From JAGQNK01 sp964573155 (GTDB taxonomy: Bacteria > Patescibacteriota > Saccharimonadia > Saccharimonadales > JAGQNK01): 5,064 bases of DNA. The notes below the pieces were generated by a model that was not told where the DNA came from, did no database searches, and saw only the letters and a program-made list of their open reading frames with translations. The stretch's first letter is position 1; each line of letters begins with the position of its first letter. The stretch lies in assembly GCA_964573155.1 (NCBI GenBank), contig CAZNIN010000035.1, forward strand, positions 1 through 5,064. The letters run 5' to 3'. A program made the position numbers and the translations under genes. Shown here one piece after another: positions 1 to 4,087 of this stretch.

Positions 1-119
1 GCCCGGATAGTTCCAATTCGTTCGGACAAGGCTGGGGGTTATTCACGATCGACACAGATAAGCCCATAGAATTGTACGAGGTCCCGGCACCGCAAATTCA
101 GTTCATGCGGAGTAAGTAA
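1..119 (+). CDS. C-terminal fragment of an unrecognised protein (5' end outside window)
   Basis: One plus-strand frame, with its first complete codon at position 3, is open from the window edge to a TAA at 117-119. It encodes 38 residues; the other two plus frames hit stops within this stretch. The tail reads ...FGQGWGLFTIDTDKP... and ends ...QIQFMRSK. It has aromatic and beta-prone segments but no motif I can assign. Its gene lies on the same strand as the operon that starts at 560, but the repeat-filled gap of about 440 bp separates them, so they need not share a transcript. I do not recognise the family. The open frame and its stop are directly visible; that this is a real gene end is inferred from the lack of competing frames. 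Confidence 0.6.
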   Translation, partial: PDSSNSFGQGWGLFTIDTDKPIELYEVPAPQIQFMRSK

Positions 120-133
120 CGAGATTTGAAGTT

Positions 134-156
134 GCGAACTGCGACCTCAAGTTCGC
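134..156 (+). other. Inverted repeat just after the upstream gene
   Basis: GCGAACT at 134-140 is the exact reverse complement of AGTTCGC at 150-156, with a 9-nt loop. This could form a 7-bp RNA hairpin 15 nt after the upstream stop codon. No U-tract follows (the next bases are TGGCAGGTTT), so a standard intrinsic terminator is not supported. It could be a chance stem, an mRNA 3'-end structure, or a boundary element of the G-rich array that begins at 158. Confidence 0.25.
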
Positions 157-157
157 T

Positions 158-531
158 GGCAGGTTTGGAATGGCGCGGCAGGGAAGGGATGGGAGCGGAG
201 CGAGTAGGAGCGGCAGGTACGGAGCGCATGGGCAAGGAAACGACGGGCCTGGAATGGCAGGTATGGATGGGCATGGAAGGGCCGGGACTGAAATGGAGCG
301 CATCGGCCTGGATTGGCAGGCCCGGAATGGAGAGTGGTCCAGTGGCGTGGTTTGGCAAGGAGCGGATGGGCAGGTGAGGAACGCGAGGGCGTGGCCCGTA
401 TCGGTCAGGTTCTGATTGGCAGGCCCGGATGGGATTGGCATGGATCGCCAAGGATAGGTGAGGATAGGCAGGTGAGGAAAGGACAGGACTGAGAAGGACG
501 GGATAGGACTGTAGCGCAGAGGTTTGGCAGG
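158..531 (+). repeat. Nested G-rich array: GGNNN pentamers with GGCAGG headers every 44-59 bp
   Basis: This stretch breaks almost entirely into 5-nt steps starting with GG. The step is 4 nt only where GGCA is directly followed by GG. These 4-nt steps begin at 158, 212, 256, 315, 369, 418, 467 and 526, giving unit lengths of 54, 44, 59, 54, 49, 49 and 59, all of the form 5k+4. By hand count there are 69 pentamers plus 8 GGCA tetramers; GG fills the register in 63 of 77 steps and the first base is G in 74 of 77. No unit copies another along its length, so the conserved property is the register. Header copies share short exact stretches, for example a 16-mer at 311-326 and 414-429 and a 13-mer at 369-381 and 467-479. 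A 5-nt period does not fit codons, and both strands translate only into low-complexity peptides. Function is unknown. Confidence 0.9.
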
Positions 532-545
532 ACAATTTCAACTCA

Positions 546-550
546 GAGGG
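546..550 (+). promoter_or_regulatory. Ribosome-binding site fixing the start at 560
   Basis: GAGGG lies 9 nt before the ATG at 560. It supports that ATG over the in-frame TTG at 524, which would place 12 odd residues encoded partly by the end of the G-rich array at the N-terminus. Confidence 0.6.
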
Positions 551-559
551 CAATTCAAA

Positions 560-1030
560 ATGAGCATCCGTGAAGAAGTCGAGCAAATTATAGCGGCATC
601 GAAAACCGAAAACATCACCGCCGAGCAGGTGGTGGACGCGGCGAAGAACCGCAAGAAGTATCCCAACCTCCATAAGCATCTGTGGGAAGTACCGGAACCG
701 GAACTCGCCGCTGAAGCCCGCATTGCGCGCGCCCATAGGCTGCTGATTTCCGTGCGAGTCGTAACCGGCGAGGGGCAGACAACGCGGATGATGGTTCATA
801 CCCGCGGCGTTCCGGGCTATCGCCCAATCGAGTCCGTTACGTCGAATGCCAACCTGGCGTCTCTGAAGCTGCAACAGTTGACGGAAGACATCGCCCGCGC
901 ACGAGGCCGCCTCAGCGCATTCAAGGCAATGATCGCAGGCGACGTTGCCGATGAGATCGACGAGGCTCTTGAAACCGCCGAGAAGAAAGCTGCGTCGGCA
1001 CTCGCTCAACCAGCACAGGTTGCGGCATGA
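560..1030 (+). CDS. Phage protein of unknown function, 156 aa
   Basis: The protein starts MSIREEVEQI and has three visible parts. Residues 1-30 form a predicted helical start with a TAEQVVDAAKN stretch. Residues 31-95 carry YPNLHKHLWEVPEPELAAEA followed by a basic helix and a strand-rich segment (LLISVRVV, TRMMVHTR, PGYRPIESV). Residues 98-148 look like a long amphipathic helix or coiled coil ending in an Ala-rich tail. The order 'VV..A.....LH..[LF]W......AA..R..[AR]..LI..V' recalls a recurrent phage family of unknown role; this is from memory and unverified. ATG 560 is preferred to TTG 524 because of the GAGGG site. It is the first gene of the operon and overlaps the HNH gene by 4 nt (ATGA). 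A long minus-strand frame overlaps it but has implausible composition. Confidence 0.85.
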   Translation: MSIREEVEQIIAASKTENITAEQVVDAAKNRKKYPNLHKHLWEVPEPELAAEARIARAHRLLISVRVVTGEGQTTRMMVHTRGVPGYRPIESVTSNANLASLKLQQLTEDIARARGRLSAFKAMIAGDVADEIDEALETAEKKAASALAQPAQVAA

Positions 1031-1395
1031 ACGCATTTGTCCATGAGCCAAGGAAACAGCTCACGGACCAGCAGAAGGCGCGGCTGTTCCTTGACAGGGG
1101 CGGCCGTTGCCACCGCTGCCACCGGAAGATCCGCCCAGGAGAGATATGGTACGACGAGCATCTGATCGCGCTCGAAAACGGCGGAACGAATGCCTGGGAC
1201 AATCGCGACGTGACATGTGCGTGGTGCTTTCCGCAGAAGAACGCCGAGGACCACGCCAAGGCGGCCAAATCACGCCACGTGGCGACGGCGCATGTGGTGC
1301 CGACAATACACCGGCAGAAGAAGGGAAGGCCGCTGCCTGGCTCTCGTAAATCGGACTGGAAACACCGCATGGACGGTTCTTGGGAACGGAGATAA
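1027..1395 (+). CDS. Small HNH-type nuclease-like protein, 122 aa
   Basis: The protein shows an HNH/beta-beta-alpha-metal layout. A first zinc knuckle is C28-x-x-C31, followed by D43-E44-H45 with ALENGG, then N59 in AWDNRDV, and a second knuckle C64-x-x-C67. H45 and N59 match the first His and the Asn of the motif. The residue after the last Cys, usually His or Asn in the third catalytic position, is F68 here (CAWCF..K), so catalysis may be altered. The basic tail (RPLPGSRKSDWKHRMDGSWERR region, residues 101-122) resembles tails of small HNH proteins in Rhizobiales phages, as I recall. HNH proteins nick or cut DNA in phage packaging, homing or defence; which applies is not visible here. It starts inside the previous stop (ATGA) and its TAA shares one base with the next ATG, so translation is probably coupled. 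Confidence 0.85.
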   Translation: MNAFVHEPRKQLTDQQKARLFLDRGGRCHRCHRKIRPGEIWYDEHLIALENGGTNAWDNRDVTCAWCFPQKNAEDHAKAAKSRHVATAHVVPTIHRQKKGRPLPGSRKSDWKHRMDGSWERR

Positions 1396-1646
1396 TGCGC
1401 GTCACGTCCCATTCAATCCTGAGATACCTCACGAGGGCAGATCCATGCCTTGGTGAAGCCATTGTCGCGAACCTTCAGAAGATGGCGACGGAAGCCAAAC
1501 CCTTCATAGGCGACGACGCAAGGTGGCACTCTGAAACAGGTCTCGTTCTGATCGTGGAGGACGGAGTTGTCGTCACGATACTAGACCGGGAGCAATCAAC
1601 GAAATACCGAGGCCGGAAGCTGGCGGATGGAGGGAAGGCGGAATGA
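1395..1646 (+). CDS. Small phage protein, possibly DUF4258/RelE-fold-like, 83 aa
   Basis: The sequence begins MRVTSHSILRYLTRADP, has a helical middle (GEAIVANLQKMATEA), then a strand-rich part W44HSETGLVLIVEDGVVVTIL and a basic tail (KYRGRKL). A pattern of 'HSILRY..R', helix, then paired strands ending 'VVTIL' is reminiscent of small RelE/DUF4258-type folds. That is a resemblance by eye only, and no toxin catalytic residues can be assigned. The ATG at 1395 shares a base with the HNH stop (TAATG), with GGGA at 1382-1385 or GGAGA at 1388-1392 as ribosome-binding sequence. An in-frame TTG at 1380 would add five residues and is less likely. It overlaps the next gene by 4 nt. Confidence 0.75.
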   Translation: MRVTSHSILRYLTRADPCLGEAIVANLQKMATEAKPFIGDDARWHSETGLVLIVEDGVVVTILDREQSTKYRGRKLADGGKAE

Positions 1647-1816
1647 GAAACCCAATTGACATGCTCGCCAGACTGGTTGCGGCGATGGCCAGCATGACAG
1701 GCGCCGTAATGATCTTAGCCCAGCTTCTTGGCTACGATATCCCCGCCGACAAGGTTTCCATCGCCGCGCATATGGGCCTCATGTGGGGCGGAATGGCGTA
1801 TGCGCTGTCGAAATAG
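1643..1816 (+). CDS. Tiny predicted membrane protein, 57 aa
   Basis: ATG at 1643 overlaps the previous TGA (ATGA) and follows GGAGGG at 1629-1634, an excellent ribosome-binding site at 8 nt. The product starts MRNPIDMLARLVAAMASMTG and carries two hydrophobic stretches. The first is about residues 11-30 (VAAMASMTGAVMILAQLLG) and the second about 39-54 (SIAAHMGLMWGGMAYAL), separated by a short polar YDIPADK loop. It is unusually Met-rich (nine Met in 57 residues). Two membrane passes with a short loop are typical of small phage inner-membrane proteins such as holin-like or exclusion peptides, but nothing identifies a specific role. A second tiny hydrophobic gene follows 12 nt later. Confidence 0.75.
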   Translation: MRNPIDMLARLVAAMASMTGAVMILAQLLGYDIPADKVSIAAHMGLMWGGMAYALSK

Positions 1817-1828
1817 GAGCAAGACGGA

Positions 1829-1990
1829 ATGATCAGCTTCGGTAAACTGATAGCGATAGCTTTGGTGGGTTCCCTTATTGCCGTCGCGCTAGGCACCATA
1901 GGCAATCTACTCAGTGCCTCGTTTGGCGCGGTGCTCATGTATGCCGCGATATTCGGTTCTGGGATGCTCGCCGGGCGGGTGTTGGATTAG
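1829..1990 (+). CDS. Tiny predicted membrane protein, 53 aa
   Basis: AGGAG at 1815-1819 sits 9 nt before ATG 1829, and the frame ends at TAG 1988-1990. The product is almost wholly hydrophobic: residues 5-25 (GKLIAIALVGSLIAVALG) and 30-48 (ASFGAVLMYAAIFGSGMLAG) can each cross the membrane. Small residues (Gly/Ala/Ser) recur every three to four positions, which would favour close helix packing. The last residues are GRVLD. It is probably an inner-membrane protein that could pair with the 57-aa protein upstream. I do not recognise either. The frame is short, so gene status rests on the ribosome-binding site, the operon position and the membrane-like composition. Confidence 0.7.
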   Translation: MISFGKLIAIALVGSLIAVALGTIGNLLSASFGAVLMYAAIFGSGMLAGRVLD

Positions 1991-1994
1991 GAGA

Positions 1995-2021
1995 ATGAGA
2001 ATGGCGCATAGGGGGAAATGA
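1995..2021 (+). CDS. Possible leader mini-ORF (MRMAHRGK or MAHRGK)
   Basis: After the stop at 1990, GGAG (1990-1993 region) is followed by two in-frame ATGs at 1995 and 2001. The frame closes at TGA 2019-2021, which overlaps the start of the next gene (ATGA at 2018-2021). From 2001 the spacing to GGAG is ideal (about 7 nt) and the product would be only MAHRGK. Such a mini-ORF could deliver ribosomes to the 2018 start by translational coupling. Equally, it could be chance sequence between two genes, since the 2018 start has its own GGGGG-rich site at 2011-2015. Confidence 0.3.
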   Translation: MRMAHRGK

Positions 2022-2359
2022 TGAGCGACAAGGATCGTAACAGCAAAGACGCAATCTCCGAAATGCTCGACATCGCTCAGAGCATCACTGGTTGGACGCG
2101 CGAGGAAACAAGAAAGCTGATCTCCTCGATCCGCTCCCCCGACAAGGAGAGCCTGCTGGATGACATATCCAACATCCTGGAATGGTGCCGAGCCGTAGAG
2201 ACGAAGCAGGCCATGGTCGACGTGCTCAAGACCATGCCGGCCGGCATCATGGAAGTGCAGTGGATGGATGGCGACGTTGCCATGCGCTTCCGACCAGACC
2301 TGGACATTCAGATGACCGAGGACGAGAGCGGCACGAAAGTGACGATCAAAGGAGAATGA
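2018..2359 (+). CDS. Acidic phage protein of unknown function, 113 aa
   Basis: Residues 1-75 are predicted mostly helical and charged (SDKDRNSKDAISEMLDIAQ, GWTREETRKLISSI, LLDDISNILEWCRAVETKQ). Residues 76-113 look strand-rich: IMEVQWMDGDVAMRFRP, then IQMTEDESGTKVTIKGE. I do not recognise the family. The start could be ATG 2018 or ATG 2021 (MM at the N-terminus); an AGGGGG stretch at 2010-2015 serves either. It follows the two membrane genes and is separated from the next gene by 3 nt. A perfect 14-bp palindrome lies inside it at 2234-2247. Confidence 0.8.
   Translation: MMSDKDRNSKDAISEMLDIAQSITGWTREETRKLISSIRSPDKESLLDDISNILEWCRAVETKQAMVDVLKTMPAGIMEVQWMDGDVAMRFRPDLDIQMTEDESGTKVTIKGE
2234..2247. 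repeat. Perfect 14-bp palindrome inside the 113-aa gene
   Basis: ATGCCGGCCGGCAT equals its own reverse complement. It encodes MPAGI in the coding frame. With no central loop it is better suited to a dimeric DNA-binding protein or a restriction/methylation target than to an RNA hairpin. GC-rich coding sequence makes such palindromes less surprising. Confidence 0.6.
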
Positions 2360-2362
2360 TCA

Positions 2363-2527
2363 ATGAAATACGCCGTCACCGTCGAATACACCGTTCGCCG
2401 CGAGAAAGAGCTGACGATTTACGCCAAGGACGAGAGCGAGGCCGAGAGCAAGGCTTGCGATCTTGTTTCCGGCTGGGGCGACGACATTGTTGATGTCGAA
2501 GTCACGAACATTGATGAGGACGAGTGA
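2363..2527 (+). CDS. Small DpnD/PcfM-like acidic protein, 54 aa
   Basis: AAAGGAG at 2348-2354 lies 8 nt before ATG 2363, and the frame ends at TGA 2525-2527. The product has a beta-alpha-beta look: strand KYAVTVEYTVRR, strand KELTIYAKDE, a helix over ESEAESKACDLVSG, then strand DIVDVEVTNI and an acidic DEDE tail. The pattern 'V.VE..V....L.IYA.DE.EA...A......IVD.EV' matches what I remember of the small DpnD/PcfM C-terminal domain found in phage and plasmid genes. The match is by eye. The domain has no established activity. The stop shares one base with the next start (TGATG). Confidence 0.75.
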   Translation: MKYAVTVEYTVRREKELTIYAKDESEAESKACDLVSGWGDDIVDVEVTNIDEDE

Positions 2528-3192
2528 TGAGCACTCAGAAACTTCTTCCGTGTTTTGTCTGCGGGGGTGAGGCACGTCTCAACCGCGACGGATATAGCCT
2601 TGATCTCCGCGTTAGGTGCGACGAATGCGGCGCAAGAACCGAGGATTTCGAGACCGATAAGGAAGCCATCGCAGCCTGGAACCGCCGCAGCCCGCCTGCT
2701 GCTCCAGTGGCGTTCGACCCACTGGAAGGCGGCTGCCCGCAATGCGAATGGTTAGACACCAATCTAGGGCGCGTGCTCGACAAGAAATGCGATCTGCACC
2801 AGCGTATTGAAGACCTTCAAGTGAGCTTAGATTTAGAGAAGCAGGTCCGACAGAATAGCTTCGATATGCTTCGTCGAGTGTGCGAGGTGATCCGCGCCGA
2901 CGTAGATGACGACCCCGTTGTCGTAGCACAAGCGCGAATGGACGAAATTCGCGCATTGGAAGACGAAGCCAGCCCGCCTGCTGCTGTACCTGAAGGGTTA
3001 ATGGACGCGCTGAAATCTGCCGAGAAGGTCCTTCGTCCATTCTTCAACGCTGTATTCAACGACAACGGCGACATGACCGTACATGGTGGCTATCGATACC
3101 ACGAGGCCGTGGCTGGATACTGGGCATACAAGCGCGTCCGCGATGCGATCTCCGCAGCTCCAGCAGCTCCTACGGAGGCCCCCAATGAATAG
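2527..3192 (+). CDS. Mosaic protein with N-terminal Lar-like restriction-alleviation domain, 221 aa
   Basis: Residues 6-54 match the Lar/restriction-alleviation zinc domain: LLPC9FVC12GG, a strand segment, C31DEC34GA and a closing EAIAAWNRR. Lar of Rac prophage protects phage DNA by modulating type I restriction-modification, and this domain recurs in many phage proteins of unproven role. A Pro/Ala linker (SPPAA, 55-59) leads to a second part with C70PQC73 and a charged coiled-coil-like helix (about 80-118). A second SPPAA (149-153) leads to a C-terminal part with VLRPFFNAVF and YRYHEAVAGYWAYKRVRDAI, then a PAAPTEAPNE tail. Linker DNA repeats exactly over 15 nt (2689-2703 and 2971-2985), suggesting module shuffling. 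ATG 2527 is preferred over GTG 2524 since GAGG at 2516-2519 spaces well. The end overlaps the next gene by 8 nt. Confidence 0.85.
   Translation: MSTQKLLPCFVCGGEARLNRDGYSLDLRVRCDECGARTEDFETDKEAIAAWNRRSPPAAPVAFDPLEGGCPQCEWLDTNLGRVLDKKCDLHQRIEDLQVSLDLEKQVRQNSFDMLRRVCEVIRADVDDDPVVVAQARMDEIRALEDEASPPAAVPEGLMDALKSAEKVLRPFFNAVFNDNGDMTVHGGYRYHEAVAGYWAYKRVRDAISAAPAAPTEAPNE
2689..2703 (+). repeat. 15-bp direct repeat, copy 1 (SPPAA linker)
   Basis: AGCCCGCCTGCTGCT occurs here and again at 2971-2985, exactly 282 bp (94 codons) apart and in the same reading frame. Both copies encode SPPAA linkers. Recombination between them would cleanly delete or swap the middle module without shifting the frame. Confidence 0.85.
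2971..2985 (+). repeat. 15-bp direct repeat, copy 2 (SPPAA linker)
   Basis: Second exact copy of the linker sequence at 2689-2703. It marks the border between the middle coiled-coil-like module and the C-terminal module of the Lar-domain protein. Confidence 0.85.
3168..3192 (+). repeat. Repeated gene-junction module, copy 1
   Basis: TCCTACGGAGGCC (3168-3180) is followed by an ATG 6 nt after GGAGG and by the stop of the preceding gene, with an 8-nt overlap. The same arrangement recurs at 3490-3514 with identical spacing. It encodes the tail PTEAPNE and carries the ribosome-binding site of the next gene. Confidence 0.8.
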
Positions 3193-3514
3193 CGATGTGA
3201 TCGCAGAAATAGCCGCCGAGCGCCGCCGCCAGATCGAGGTCGAGGGCTGGACGCCTGAGCACGACGACGAGCACTGCGATGGGCAACTGGCGGCAGCAGC
3301 AGCCGGCTACGCCCTCCATGCGTCAGGGCATTGCGAGTTCACGCTGCGCATTCACGAGAACGGGACCACCTTGGTTCCGCGAAAATGGCCATGGCACGCA
3401 AAATGGTGGAAACCTAAAGATCCGCGCCGTGATCTCATTCGTGCCGCTGCTCTGATAATCGCTGAGATCGAGCGTCTGGATCGAGCAGATCCTACGGAGG
3501 CCAGCGATGAGTAA
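3185..3514 (+). CDS. Phage protein of the EGW/HDDEH type, unknown function, 109 aa
   Basis: GGAGG at 3174-3178 sits 6 nt before ATG 3185. An upstream in-frame start at 3083 would add 34 residues lying wholly inside the Lar-domain gene and is rejected. The N-terminal half has IAAERRRQIEVEGWTPEHDDEH (residues 9-30), then an Ala-rich helix (QLAAAAAGYAL). The C-terminal half has WPWHAKWWKPKDPRRDLIRAAALIIAEIERLDR (68-100). This two-part signature is widespread in phage and prophage proteins, sometimes fused to other small domains. I know of no proven activity, although the acidic helical pattern loosely recalls MazG-like folds. The tail DPTEASDE echoes the PTEAPNE tail of the preceding protein, and the junction DNA is repeated too. 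Confidence 0.85.
   Translation: MNSDVIAEIAAERRRQIEVEGWTPEHDDEHCDGQLAAAAAGYALHASGHCEFTLRIHENGTTLVPRKWPWHAKWWKPKDPRRDLIRAAALIIAEIERLDRADPTEASDE
3490..3514 (+). repeat. Repeated gene-junction module, copy 2
   Basis: TCCTACGGAGGCC (3490-3502) repeats the sequence at 3168-3180. As there, GGAGG (3496-3500) precedes the next ATG (3507) by 6 nt and the preceding stop ends 8 nt into the next gene. Twenty of the 25 aligned bases of the two copies are identical. Confidence 0.8.
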
Positions 3515-3827
3515 GATCACGTGGCGCAACATCAATTGCCGCGTAGTCGATTGGATCGGGCTGAATGACCACTCCTCCCGCGCAGCACGTGCCGTATCTC
3601 GCCTGTGCCGAACAGAGCATGACCCGTGGTGGTCACTATCACTTGGCGACGTTGCCGACATGGGGGAGCGGCGCTGGCGCCATATGCCCTTCATCGGTGA
3701 CAAGGCCGTGCTCGTCATCAAGAGAACGATCGACCTCGCGGCTGAGGGGAAGATGGTCACAGCAAAGGCCGCTGCCGCAGATGCCTACATTCCAACGTGC
3801 GAGCGAGACAAGGAGAATAACCAATGA
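3507..3827 (+). CDS. Small protein with helix-hairpin-helix region resembling RNA polymerase alpha C-terminal domain, 106 aa
   Basis: The segment SSRAARAVSRLCR (23-35) followed by SLSLGDVADMGERRWRHMPFIGDKAVLVIKRTI (43-75) follows the layout of the RNA polymerase alpha C-terminal domain and related helix-hairpin-helix proteins. In that layout 'S.RA...L' leads into a helix with 'tiGDL', then a 'P.[FI]G.K....IK' hairpin. This suggests nucleic-acid or protein docking. The resemblance is by eye and no structure search was run. The N-terminus (KITWRNINCRVVDWIGLND) and Ala-rich C-terminus are unassigned. GGAGG at 3496-3500 decides the start, which lies 8 nt inside the previous gene. The end overlaps the next start as ATGA. 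Confidence 0.8.
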   Translation: MSKITWRNINCRVVDWIGLNDHSSRAARAVSRLCRTEHDPWWSLSLGDVADMGERRWRHMPFIGDKAVLVIKRTIDLAAEGKMVTAKAAAADAYIPTCERDKENNQ

Positions 3828-4084
3828 AGGCCGTATCTATCAATACCGCCCGTGAAATCGGCAAGCGTGCCGGTGCCAAGCGTATTGCGATCATCGCCAT
3901 CGGTGATGACGGTACTTATGGCGTCACGACGTGGGGCCAGACGATGGCTGATTGCCGCGCCATGGCAAAATGGGCTGACAGCAACAATGCGGAATCGTTG
4001 GCCGTTGATATGGCAATGGCGCTTAGCGGCGGCTCGATCAACAGCTCACTTGAGCCAGACGCAACCAGCAAGATTGGTGTGTGA
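3824..4084 (+). CDS. Small phage protein of unknown function, 86 aa
   Basis: AGGAG at 3811-3815 precedes ATG 3824 by 8 nt, and the ATG overlaps the previous stop. Residues 8-20 form a basic helix (TAREIGKRAGAKR), followed by a hydrophobic strand IAIIAIGDDG and YGVTTWGQT. A helix DCRAMAKWADS and a second helix (ESLAVDMAMAL) come next, then a loose Ser/Asn-rich tail. The helix-strand-strand-helix core with 'VTTWG.T...CR...KWAD' looks like a compact cytosolic domain that I associate with unnamed phage proteins. No catalytic residues are evident. It is followed after 3 nt by the next gene. Confidence 0.8.
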   Translation: MKAVSINTAREIGKRAGAKRIAIIAIGDDGTYGVTTWGQTMADCRAMAKWADSNNAESLAVDMAMALSGGSINSSLEPDATSKIGV

Positions 4085-4087
4085 GCG

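Larger units (their letters stand above)
120..559. other. 440-bp stretch with no believable gene; filled mainly by the G-rich array
   Basis: Between the stop at 119 and the ATG at 560 no reading frame has normal protein composition. The frames that stay open do so because the GGNNN repeat rarely makes stop codons. I see no convincing -35/-10 pair, tRNA or terminator with a U-tract. The stretch holds one short inverted repeat (134-156), the nested array (158-531) and a 28-nt ribosome-binding leader (532-559). A promoter for the downstream operon could lie here, but I cannot point to it. Confidence 0.75.

Noticed and set aside
134..156. Intrinsic terminator for the upstream gene
   Set aside because: A 7-bp stem exists, but no T-tract follows it, so it is listed only as an inverted repeat.
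126..415. Plus-strand open frames within the G-rich array
   Set aside because: Their Gly/Arg/Met/Trp-rich products simply translate the 5-nt repeat. There are no ribosome-binding sites that stand out from the GG background.
158..531. CRISPR array
   Set aside because: The spacing is roughly regular, but headers are only 6-16 bp, the bodies are not unique spacers but GGNNN pentamers, and there is no long conserved palindromic repeat or cas gene.
524..559. TTG start extending the 156-aa protein
   Set aside because: It would begin inside the last header of the array. The ATG at 560 has a proper GAGGG site.
98..1051. Long minus-strand open frame (317 codons)
   Set aside because: It spans the G-rich array, whose complement (CC every 5 nt) avoids stops, and runs antisense to the well-supported gene at 560-1030. 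Its product is a low-complexity Pro/Ser/His-rich chain.
1656..1690. TTGACA as a promoter -35 inside the 57-aa gene
   Set aside because: No reasonable -10 element lies 16-18 nt downstream, and the same hexamer at 1090 also lacks one.
3083..3184. Upstream start for the 109-aa protein
   Set aside because: It would overlap the Lar-domain gene by more than 100 bp and ignore the strong GGAGG site before 3185.
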